Shown: piece by piece, positions 8,024 through 15,791 of the stretch | How the letters are laid out: every line of letters starts with the position of its first letter | How positions within the stretch are numbered: the stretch's first letter is position 1 | NCBI GenBank assembly: GCA_938023035.1 | Contig: CALIDI010000021.1 | Location: 1 to 64,000, forward strand | DNA: 64,000 bases | Source of the DNA: an uncultured Leptolyngbyaceae cyanobacterium | Lineage (GTDB): Bacteria; Cyanobacteriota; Cyanobacteriia; Leptolyngbyales; Leptolyngbyaceae | Direction of reading: 5' to 3' | The notes under the pieces: model-generated | Told to the model about the DNA's origin: nothing | Seen by the model: only the letters and a program-made list of their open reading frames with translations | Databases searched by the model: none | Made by a program: the position numbers and the translations under genes

Positions 8024-10714
8024 ATGACTTTTCCTTCTGACGTTCAGATGTCGAATGCTGCGATCGCCCCTTCAGGGCACTCATCCGCCCATATTCCAGC
8101 TCTACACACAGCCCAGGGGGTCTACGTCACCATTCATGGGCATTTTTACCAGCCCCCACGGGAAAACCCCTACCTAGATGCCATTGAGCGCCAGCCCAGT
8201 GCTAGCCCCGCCCATGACTGGAATGAGCGTATCTGTCAGGAGTGCTACCGCCCCAATGCCTTTGCTCGGGTGCTCAATGATCGGGAAGAAGTGATTGGGA
8301 TTGTTAACAACTACGAATATCTCAGCTTTAACATTGGCCCAACCCTGATGAGCTGGTTAGAGCGGCATGATGTTGAAACTTATCAACGTATTCTGGAGGC
8401 CGATCGCAAAAGCTGTGAACGGCTGAATGGGCACGGGAACGCGATCGCTCAGGTTTACAACCACATCATCATGCCACTCGCTAATGAGCGAGACAAACGC
8501 ACTCAAATTCGCTGGGGTAAGGCCGACTTTCGTTCCCATTTTGGCCGTGATCCCGAAGGCATGTGGCTGGCAGAAACAGCGGTTGATGCTGCGACCCTGG
8601 AGGCTCTTGTGGCAGAGGGCATTCGCTTTATCATCCTGGCTCCTTCCCAGGCCCAACGTTGTCGGCCCCAGCCTAGTGCAGACTGTCCCCATCCAGAGTG
8701 GCATGAGGTCGGGGGGAGTCAGATTGATCCTACCCGTCCCTATCGTTGTTATCTGCACTCCCACAAAAACTCAGAAAACCCTGCGTTTATTGATATTTTC
8801 TTCTACGATGGCCCTATCTCGCGGGATATGGGCTTTGACGATGCCCTCAGCAATGCTCATTATTTGGCAGGACGGTTGGGCCAGGCTATCAAAGGGGATC
8901 ATCGGCCCAGTCAGTTGATTGCCGTTGCGACCGATGGCGAAACCTTTGGGCATCACAAGGGTGGGACTGAGAAGTGCCTTGCCTACGCCTTTACCCATGA
9001 GTTTCCCAGTCGCGGCTGGACAGTAACCAACTTTGCCCATTACCTGGCGCTTAGCCCCCCAACCTGGGAGGTCGAGCTGAAACCGGTTACCGCTTGGAGT
9101 TGTAGCCATGGCGTTGATCGCTGGCAAGATGATTGTGGCTGTGGTGGTGGTGGTGAATGGCATCAGCGATGGCGCAGACCCCTGCGCGATGCCTTAAATT
9201 GGCTGCGAGATCAGCTGATTCAAGTTTATGAGGAGGCCGGATGTAAGTTGTTGCGCGACCCCTGGCGGGTCAGAGACGAGTACATCCAGGTTCTCCGCGA
9301 TCGCTCCACGGCAAATGTCACTGCATTTCTCACCCGACATCAGGCTCATGAGTTAACTGCGGCTGAACGGGTCGATGCTCTACGCCTGCTGGAAATGCAA
9401 CGGCACGCGTTGCTGATGTTCACGAGCTGTGGTTGGTTTTTTGAAGAGCTTTCTCGCCCTGAGGGCACTCAGATTCTCCGCTACGCGGCTCGCGCCTTAG
9501 AATTGGCAGGCGAGGTAACCGGCATTCAACTAGAGTGGGGGTTTATTCGCCGGCTAGAGCAAGCTCCCAGTAATGTCGATTTATTTGGCAATGGTGCGGG
9601 TGTCTACCAACAACTGGTAAAACCAGCGCAAATTAGTTTAGAGCAGGTGGCCGCTCACTATGCCATTAGTTCTCTGTTTTGCCCCTACGCCCGGGAGCAA
9701 ATGGTTTACTGCTATCACACGCGCCAGCTCGATTATCAGGTGCAGCATCTGGGCAGTCTCAGCCTGGCGATTGGGCAGGTGCAACTGACCTCAGAAATTA
9801 CCTGGGAAAGTCGGCACCTAGTATTTGCGGTTTTACACCTGGGTGGGTGGGATTTTCACTGCTGTATTCAGCCCTTTAATGGCCGCTTAGATTACGCTCA
9901 GCTCAAGGAGCGGCTATTTGCCGCCCTGCAACTAGCCAGTGCCGCCCAGGTTATCCTGGCAATGAATCAATTGTTTGGTGGGCAATCTTATAGTTTGCAG
10001 AGTCTCTTTGCCGAAGAGCGTCACCGCATTATGCGGCTGTTAACCCAGGAAACCCTAACCCGGCTCGACCAGCTCTATACCCAGGTCTACCGCGATAACT
10101 ACGGGGTCTTGTTAGCTTTTCACCGAGATGAAGTACCGGTGCCGCAAGAACTACAGGTGGCTGCTCAGGTGGCCTTGAGTCAACGCGCCCTGATGGCCTT
10201 GCGATCGCTCGAACAGGAGAGCAGCGATTTGTCGCCGGAGTCTCTCCAGGCCAGTTTTATCTGGTTAAATGAACTACGAGCGATCGCCACCGAGGCCAGT
10301 TACATGCGGTGCGGATTTGATTTGCCAGAGGCGAAGCAGTTGCTAGAGCGCTTATTAGTGCAGAGTCTCTGGTTTTTGCTCTATCACTTTGACGCTGAAA
10401 CCGCTGAACGCCAGGTCGAACGAGTGCAGCGATTAGTGCAATTAGGGGAAAAAATGGAGTTGGGCTTGTCTCTGGCCCAAGCGCAAGAAACTTACTTCCG
10501 CCAGTTGCACGCCTGGATTGTGCCAGAATGGCAACGCTGGAGCCAATTTCAGGAAGAATCAGCGGATGCACACACAGCGCGATCGCTGAACTTGGCCGAC
10601 TTGCATTTGCTGCTAAAACTCGGAGCTTTCCTCAAAGTCGATGTTTCCTACTGGCTGATGCATTTACCTGCCCCCTATCAAGTCCACACCAGCCTGCCCT
10701 GCTCCAGCTTATAG
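8024..10714 (+). CDS. GH57-type glucanotransferase/amylase-like protein with DUF3536
   Basis: An 896-residue glycoside hydrolase family 57 protein with a DUF3536 C-terminal region. It opens with VYVTIHGHFYQPPRENPYL (near 33-51), the family start motif HxHxxQP-like. The catalytic Glu sits in GMWLAETAVD (about residue 186) and the acid/base Asp in VATDGETFGHHKGG (about 303-316). A cysteine cluster DDCGCGGGGEWH lies near 366-377. GH57 enzymes act on alpha-1,4 glucans; this long form is common in cyanobacteria but its substrate is not established. The ATG at 8024 is in frame with a second Met at residue 9. The gene has no close same-strand neighbour. A repeat copy follows the stop. Confidence 0.88.
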   Translation: MTFPSDVQMSNAAIAPSGHSSAHIPALHTAQGVYVTIHGHFYQPPRENPYLDAIERQPSASPAHDWNERICQECYRPNAFARVLNDREEVIGIVNNYEYLSFNIGPTLMSWLERHDVETYQRILEADRKSCERLNGHGNAIAQVYNHIIMPLANERDKRTQIRWGKADFRSHFGRDPEGMWLAETAVDAATLEALVAEGIRFIILAPSQAQRCRPQPSADCPHPEWHEVGGSQIDPTRPYRCYLHSHKNSENPAFIDIFFYDGPISRDMGFDDALSNAHYLAGRLGQAIKGDHRPSQLIAVATDGETFGHHKGGTEKCLAYAFTHEFPSRGWTVTNFAHYLALSPPTWEVELKPVTAWSCSHGVDRWQDDCGCGGGGEWHQRWRRPLRDALNWLRDQLIQVYEEAGCKLLRDPWRVRDEYIQVLRDRSTANVTAFLTRHQAHELTAAERVDALRLLEMQRHALLMFTSCGWFFEELSRPEGTQILRYAARALELAGEVTGIQLEWGFIRRLEQAPSNVDLFGNGAGVYQQLVKPAQISLEQVAAHYAISSLFCPYAREQMVYCYHTRQLDYQVQHLGSLSLAIGQVQLTSEITWESRHLVFAVLHLGGWDFHCCIQPFNGRLDYAQLKERLFAALQLASAAQVILAMNQLFGGQSYSLQSLFAEERHRIMRLLTQETLTRLDQLYTQVYRDNYGVLLAFHRDEVPVPQELQVAAQVALSQRALMALRSLEQESSDLSPESLQASFIWLNELRAIATEASYMRCGFDLPEAKQLLERLLVQSLWFLLYHFDAETAERQVERVQRLVQLGEKMELGLSLAQAQETYFRQLHAWIVPEWQRWSQFQEESADAHTARSLNLADLHLLLKLGAFLKVDVSYWLMHLPAPYQVHTSLPCSSL

Positions 10715-10748
10715 CGGCTCTCCTGATCGAGAGCATGCCACCTTTCGG

Positions 10749-10850
10749 CCCTCATCTCCCGGGTCGGGAGAAGGGAAGCCGAGCCAACCTCAGAGTTTCT
10801 CTCCCAAGTTGGGAAAGGGCTTTAGGGTGAGGGCAAAAGTAACGCATACC
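10749..10850 (-). repeat. Dispersed palindromic repeat, copy 1 (inverted)
   Basis: Contains CTCTCCCAAGTTGGGAAAGGG and GGGTGAGGGC. Read on the minus strand, the order TGCGTTACTTTTGCCCTCACCC matches TGCATGTCACTTTTACCCTCACCC at 28410, so it is the same element in opposite orientation. Confidence 0.7.
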
Positions 10851-11079
10851 CATCCCTATCGTTGTCTGAGTGGTGTCGTTGTCAATTTTCAATGGTTTTC
10901 AAAGGGGCCGACTCTGCCAACCTCGTTGATTTCTCAACAGGCGCGAGTGAGAAGCCAGAGCCACCTGATTGGAGCTGGGGTTAAGGGGGGAGAACCCTTG
11001 GCTAGGGTGTTGCCCCTCTACCCCCTTAACCCCCAATGGACGCCGCAACCTCGCGATGGCCATAAAGCCAACAGAATCG
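10851..11079. other. Intergenic GC-rich stretch
   Basis: No gene is seen. It contains a second, unrelated inverted segment around 10977-11036: GGGGTTAAGGGGG and CCCCCTTAACCCC can pair into a long imperfect hairpin. This lies just downstream of the ndk stop on the minus strand and could end that transcript. Confidence 0.4.
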
Positions 11080-11529
11080 TTATTCGTGAATCCAGCTCAT
11101 CAACGTTGGTTGCCAACTGACCAATTCTTCCTCTGTAAACCAGAGGGCAATTTCCGTTTGGGCTGTTTCAGGTGCATCAGAACCATGAATAATATTGCGC
11201 CCAATGTTGGCCCCAAAATCGCCTCGGATCGTCCCAGGCTCCGCATTGAGGGGGTTTGTCGCTCCAATCAACTTGCGGGCCGCTGCAATCACACCCTCCC
11301 CCTCCCAAACCATCGCCACAACTGGGCCAGAGGTAATAAACTCAACCAGGCCAGGGAAAAAGGGCCTTTCTTTGTGCACTCCATAGTGCTCCTCGGCCAG
11401 GGCCTTGCTCACACTCATCAGCTTTAAGCCAACCAGGGTAAAGCCCTTTGCCTCAAAACGACGGATGATTTCACCCACAAGCTTACGCTGCACACCGTCG
11501 GGCTTGATTGCCAGAAATGTCCGTTCCAA
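11080..11529 (-). CDS. ndk: Nucleoside diphosphate kinase
   Basis: A 149-residue enzyme that passes the gamma-phosphate from ATP to other NDPs through a phospho-histidine. The signature NIIHGSDA carries the catalytic His at about residue 115, and the N-terminus [14 protein letters not shown] is the family start. Start: the open frame runs to TTG 11553, but family members begin with (M/V)ERTF, and TTG 11529 has GAGGAG about six bases upstream, so the TTG at 11529 is chosen. Length and all nucleotide-binding residues look normal. It is a single gene, convergent with the GH57 gene and divergent from the 12-kb cluster. Confidence 0.95.
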   Translation of the reverse strand: MERTFLAIKPDGVQRKLVGEIIRRFEAKGFTLVGLKLMSVSKALAEEHYGVHKERPFFPGLVEFITSGPVVAMVWEGEGVIAAARKLIGATNPLNAEPGTIRGDFGANIGRNIIHGSDAPETAQTEIALWFTEEELVSWQPTLMSWIHE

Positions 11530-11870
11530 GGTTGACTCCTCAATAGTGATCAATTGTTACCGAATCCAGATTACTGCAATTTTTCCACCGACCCGCGTAA
11601 CCCACCCAAAATTTACGGGAATCTAACCCTGAGCGCGGGTTGCTGATTGGCTAGAAATCGTCTGAGCCAGGTCTCCTAGAGACTTCTTCCCCATAGCCCG
11701 ACGATCTTACAGATGATCTCGAATAGGGGCATCCGTTCTTACTTTACAACTCGCAGTGAAAAAACGTCCTGATCCTTCCGGAGTTGCGCCGAATTTGCTA
11801 ATACGGCAGCTTAGACCGGAGCCTTCCTTCCTGATGTTTCCGATCGGTTGTTCCTTTCCCCTGGCTGTTG
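11530..11870. other. Intergenic leader region between ndk and the DUF4159 cluster
   Basis: No gene is seen on either strand. The stretch separates two divergent transcription units, so promoters for both should lie here. Because a terminator-like hairpin follows at 11871, a short plus-strand transcript could start in this interval. Confidence 0.4.
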
Positions 11871-11925
11871 CTGTTCCTTTGTTTAGTGCGCTGCTGTGCC
11901 TCAGCAAAGGAACAGGGGGTTTTTT
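11871..11925 (+). terminator. Intrinsic terminator-like hairpin upstream of the cluster
   Basis: CTGTTCCTTTG (11871-11881) pairs perfectly over 11 bp with CAAAGGAACAG (11905-11915), followed by GGGG and six T (11920-11925). On the plus strand this is a good intrinsic terminator, but no plus-strand gene lies upstream, since ndk is on the other strand. It may therefore end a small RNA or act as an attenuator for the gene starting at 11992. Confidence 0.6.
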
Positions 11926-11967
11926 GGACAGGGCACCCCATCGTGGGGGTATCCCCCCTCTCTTCTA

Positions 11968-11973
11968 TATAAT
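11968..11973 (+). promoter_or_regulatory. Possible -10 box (TATAAT)
   Basis: A consensus TATAAT lies 18 bases before ATG 11992. A tight GGGGG-TAT-CCCCC inverted repeat (11945-11957) occupies the -35 region. Use as a promoter would give a leader of only about a dozen bases, downstream of the hairpin at 11871-11925. Confidence 0.4.
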
Positions 11974-11991
11974 GCACCATTGCCCTCTACC

Positions 11992-13344
11992 ATGACTCAA
12001 TCGTTTCCCTTTCCTTCGATTCAGGTGTTTGAGCGGTTGCAGGTTACGGATGGCTTGCGCATCACGGCTGAGCGCTGGCGACGTGCCCATGATTACCACC
12101 GGCAACGCCAAAATTTGCACTATCAAGCGTTGCATCAGCCGGGCCTTGTTTCTGGCTTAGGGGTGCATCCTAGCCTGCCGCCGTCGGAGGTGCCCAGTAA
12201 ATATCGCGATGGCTGTTGGCTACAGATTCAGCCAGGGATTGCGATCGATTGGGCTGGCAACCCGATTGTGGTGCCAGAGGTGATTGATTTCCACATTACG
12301 ACGAAACCGAGTTTGCATCCGGTGATGGTGTATGTGGTGCTGAGTTATGTAGACCCGCAGGATTTGAAGGGCTTAGAGTCGCAGGAGTGGGTACGGGAAA
12401 CGTTTCGAATTGATGAGAAAAATACTCCCCCAACGCCGACAGAGGTTGAGCTGTGCCGAATTCATCTGGCTCCGAATGTCAGCCAGCTCACGCTGCCGGA
12501 GGATGTGTTTGCCCCTGGGCTAAACCAGATTGACTTGCGCGATCGCCCCTTGGCTCAGTTGCGGCCTCAACGGGTCGTGCACATGGGCGAGGTGATTCGT
12601 TCGGATGACCCCACCGCCACTCGGCGATCGCCCCAATTGGCACAGTTTGCCCAATCGGTACCAGCTCTCTACCCGGCAATGGATGTGGGGTTTGGGAGGG
12701 TCGGGTTGCTAGAGCTAGATGCGGTGGATCTGCCCTACGATGTGCTGTACCTGACGGGGGAAGCCCCCTTCTTTCCCAGCCAGGCCGAGGCGATCGCCCT
12801 GAAGCAGTATATTGATCAGGGCGGGGTGCTGTTAGTAGATGTGCCTGCCAGTGGAGCCACCCTGGCCCGGAGCATAATGGATTTTGCTCAATTTGTGGGC
12901 ACACCACTGACATATTTGGAACCACCCCCCCAGCTACGGGCAGTCGAATCGCCCAACCATCAGCATCCCCTGCGGCTAGAGCCGTTTGTGTTTGCCCAAT
13001 TCCCCCAAATTGCTAGCAAGCCGGTGCAGGTGCTGGTAGGGGGTGGCATTGTCATGGTGTTGGGTGACTTGGCGAGTGCCTGGGGCCTCACCGAGGGCTG
13101 CTTACTGCCGCGAGAAACCCTGCGATCGGCCCAGGAATTTGGCATTAACCTCTTGAACTTTGCCCATAAACGGCGGAATTGGACACAACTGCTACAGACT
13201 CCTCCAAGCTATGGGGTGCAATCACGTCAGGCAAATGCTCAGCCAGCCACGACCTCTACCCTGGGGATGGCCACCAGTTTTGCGGCTGGCCAGGCGAGCA
13301 ACTCCCGTTCTGAGCAAATCGAGCAAGTTCTTGGACAGATTTAA
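11992..13344 (+). CDS. DUF4159 protein with injection-system-like N-terminal domain
   Basis: 450 residues. Residues about 1-110 have the pattern LRITAERWRRAHDYHRQRQN, then LHQPGLVSGLGV, then PGIAIDWAGNPIVVP. In my memory this layout occurs in proteins encoded next to baseplate genes of contractile injection systems. Residues about 230-420 form a DUF4159 domain: YDVLYLTGEAPFF, a YIDQGGVLLVDVPASG strand-helix, and a closing EFGINLLNFA. No signal peptide or membrane segment is seen. The open frame extends to 11896, but ATG 11992 precedes the recognisable domain. It is first of a four-gene cluster with a 171-base gap to the next gene. Molecular function is unknown; DUF4159 domains are glutamine-amidotransferase-like in fold (established family knowledge), but no catalytic triad is evident to me. 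Confidence 0.75.
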   Translation: MTQSFPFPSIQVFERLQVTDGLRITAERWRRAHDYHRQRQNLHYQALHQPGLVSGLGVHPSLPPSEVPSKYRDGCWLQIQPGIAIDWAGNPIVVPEVIDFHITTKPSLHPVMVYVVLSYVDPQDLKGLESQEWVRETFRIDEKNTPPTPTEVELCRIHLAPNVSQLTLPEDVFAPGLNQIDLRDRPLAQLRPQRVVHMGEVIRSDDPTATRRSPQLAQFAQSVPALYPAMDVGFGRVGLLELDAVDLPYDVLYLTGEAPFFPSQAEAIALKQYIDQGGVLLVDVPASGATLARSIMDFAQFVGTPLTYLEPPPQLRAVESPNHQHPLRLEPFVFAQFPQIASKPVQVLVGGGIVMVLGDLASAWGLTEGCLLPRETLRSAQEFGINLLNFAHKRRNWTQLLQTPPSYGVQSRQANAQPATTSTLGMATSFAAGQASNSRSEQIEQVLGQI

Positions 13345-13423
13345 CCCATTTTCTAGCGCGAGCCATCGGTCAATTTTTGTTCTCCTAGTTTTGTTCTCCC
13401 AGCCAAGCCGTAATTAGCTGTTG

Positions 13424-13453
13424 GCTCATGGCAGATAGCCATTGACCATGAGC
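13424..13453 (+). other. Hairpin between DUF4159 and WD40 genes
   Basis: GCTCATGG (13424-13431) pairs with CCATGAGC (13446-13453), an 8-bp perfect stem with a 14-base loop. There is no T-tract. It could stabilise or process a polycistronic message. Confidence 0.4.
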
Positions 13454-13515
13454 AATACGCATCTATCTACTAAACGCGCCGACTCTTTTTCCTGCTTTCT
13501 TCAGGTAGCCCTACC

Positions 13516-15786
13516 ATGCCTAAGCTTTCTAAGCCGATTGAAATTAACACCCTAGAGCAAGTCCTATCCTTTAAGCCCGGCGTCGAGATCGCAGAATTTG
13601 AAGTGGAGGTGATTAACCAAAGCGATCAGTTTGCCTCGTTTCAACTAGAGTTAGAGTCTGGGGAGAGCGGTAATCACTGGTATGTGCTGTCTCCAGAGGT
13701 TTCTGCGAAAAAGCCCCCCGGTAGCAAAACCCGGTTTCGGGTAAGGATTCTGGATACCCCAGTACCCGGCTTTATCGGCAGAATGAACCTGCTGGTGTTA
13801 GTATCTTCCCCAGAATTGCGGCAACAGGAACGCCGGATTGTGCGGTTGCAGGTGGAGGCGAGTGCAACCCAAGTGCCTCTACGGGTGAACCTGCCGACTC
13901 GGAACTTTGAGCAACGCCCCTACGATCGCTTTCTGATTCCTGTCACGGTGTTTAACCCGTCGAAGGAGCCGATTATCGATGCCGTACTACGCATTAGCGG
14001 CAAAGATCAGGATAGAACCATTGAAAGCTGGCTGGAAAAGGCAGAAGAACCCCTGCCCCGGCTGACCTCTGGCACTCGCGAAATTACCTTTCGTTGCCGT
14101 GTTCCTCGGATCACAGAGGCGTCAAATCACTGGTTTACGGTGGGGATTTATCGTGGCAACGAGTGCCTAGACTCTACCGAGGGGATTGTCAATATTCTCC
14201 CCGATGGCTACGTCGATTTTATCTGTCAGCCCGTGATGCAGCATCTGGGAGGAAAAGGGTGGCTGCTGGGGAGGGCCGACCAAACCGCGACCTATCAACT
14301 GGTACTCGACAACCAGAGTAATTTGCCCCAACAGACCAGGGTGGAGTTAGAACCCGTAGAAGGGCAACCTAGTTGTCGGTGTGAGATTTATCTGGCCACC
14401 CCTGAACCAACGGCCGACCTTGAGATGGCAGCCGCCGATCGCGCCAACGACCCTGGCAATGGCCATCATCCGGTTTCGCGACTGGCGTCTTTGGCGAATG
14501 CTGCAGTGAACTTTCTAGAGGGCAATGAAGATGAAGATCCCTACACACCACTAGAGCCATTGCAACGAGTGCAGTTTAACTTGCAGGTGAGCAAACCAAG
14601 TCGGCCTTGGTTGGGTCTACCGCGTAAGTATTTGTTTTTGGTGCGGGCCCAGATGCAAGAGCAACGATTAGATGTCCGCAATGATACGCAACTGTTGCGT
14701 CTCTGGATACATCCGCGCTTGCCGCTGAGAACCCAGGCTCTGGGGGGAGTGGTGTTGCTGGGCTTGCTCTGGTTTGTGCTGCTCAATCCTTTGTTTAAGC
14801 ATAGCCGGGCAGTGAATTCGGTGCAGTTTAATGGGGTTGGCGATCGCGTGGTGAGCGCCTCGGATGATCAGAGTTTGATGAACTGGCGAGTGCCCGGCTT
14901 CTTCTCCCCTTTCCATAAACGCAACCTAGGTGTGTTGGGGCGCACGGGTAAATCAGTGCGGGTGGTGCGCTATCGCCCGGTGAGCAATGACTTGGTCGCC
15001 GCAGGTCTTGAAAATGGGGATGTGCAAATCTGGAGTGCGATCGCCCCCCAACGCAACCCGATTAAAACCCTCACCCGCCAGCGGGATGACCGGGTACTAG
15101 ATCTGGCCTTTAGCCGTGATGCCCGCTATCTGTTTAGCAGTCATGGCAGTGGCACCGTGCAACAATGGTCAGTGGATCGGCTACTCAGTGACCCTAGCAG
15201 CTTGCAACAACAAGCCCTGGGTAGTACACCCGCTCTGGGCTTTGCAGCCTATGCCCTCGCCCCCATTGGGGCTGCCGATCAGACTCTAGCGATTGGCGGC
15301 CAGTTTAACCGCCTAGTACTGTGGAACTGGCAAACGAATCGCCAAAAGCTGCTCAACTACCCCCCCGGCAGTAAAGATGACTACATCCTAAGTTTGGCAA
15401 CGGCGGAGTATCAACCCTCTCTGCTGGCGGTTTCAGATAATCGGGGCAACGTGACAGTGATGACCTGCACCCAAGATACCTGTGAAATTGTGGAAAGCTG
15501 GCAAGGGAGCGATCGCCCATTGCACTCCGTCGCCCTTAGCCCCAATGGCTGTTATCTGGCCAGTGCTGGAGATGATGGCAAAGTGCGGGTATGGTGGCTG
15601 GGAGCCGATGCTAAACGCCTGCCAGAATCACGGGTTGGCAAGGTTGTGGCCTCGCCCAACTCCCAAATTCGCAGTGTGGCCCTGATACAACAGCAAGAGG
15701 ATTTGTTGATTGCCCTGGGCAGCGAAGATACGCAAGTGCGCGTCATGCGCCAAAAAGGTTTCAACTCATCCTGTGGCAGGCGGTAA
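13516..15786 (+). CDS. Membrane-tethered WD40-repeat protein with Ig-like N-terminus
   Basis: 756 residues. The first ~400 contain beta-sandwich (Ig-like, COG1470-type) modules with phrases such as EFEVEVINQSDQFASFQLEL and WYVLSP. One transmembrane helix lies near 409-427 (GGVVLLGLLWFVLLNPLF). Residues about 430-750 are WD40-like blades, for example HSVALSPNGCYLASAGDDG followed by KVRVWWLG. There is no signal peptide, so topology is uncertain: either the Ig modules or the propeller is cytoplasmic. The last blade is short and the protein ends in a CGRR tail just 5 bases before the next ATG, which indicates tight co-transcription. WD40 and Ig modules both serve as protein-binding platforms, so a scaffold role is inferred. 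Confidence 0.78.
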   Translation: MPKLSKPIEINTLEQVLSFKPGVEIAEFEVEVINQSDQFASFQLELESGESGNHWYVLSPEVSAKKPPGSKTRFRVRILDTPVPGFIGRMNLLVLVSSPELRQQERRIVRLQVEASATQVPLRVNLPTRNFEQRPYDRFLIPVTVFNPSKEPIIDAVLRISGKDQDRTIESWLEKAEEPLPRLTSGTREITFRCRVPRITEASNHWFTVGIYRGNECLDSTEGIVNILPDGYVDFICQPVMQHLGGKGWLLGRADQTATYQLVLDNQSNLPQQTRVELEPVEGQPSCRCEIYLATPEPTADLEMAAADRANDPGNGHHPVSRLASLANAAVNFLEGNEDEDPYTPLEPLQRVQFNLQVSKPSRPWLGLPRKYLFLVRAQMQEQRLDVRNDTQLLRLWIHPRLPLRTQALGGVVLLGLLWFVLLNPLFKHSRAVNSVQFNGVGDRVVSASDDQSLMNWRVPGFFSPFHKRNLGVLGRTGKSVRVVRYRPVSNDLVAAGLENGDVQIWSAIAPQRNPIKTLTRQRDDRVLDLAFSRDARYLFSSHGSGTVQQWSVDRLLSDPSSLQQQALGSTPALGFAAYALAPIGAADQTLAIGGQFNRLVLWNWQTNRQKLLNYPPGSKDDYILSLATAEYQPSLLAVSDNRGNVTVMTCTQDTCEIVESWQGSDRPLHSVALSPNGCYLASAGDDGKVRVWWLGADAKRLPESRVGKVVASPNSQIRSVALIQQQEDLLIALGSEDTQVRVMRQKGFNSSCGRR

Positions 15787-15791
15787 ACCCT

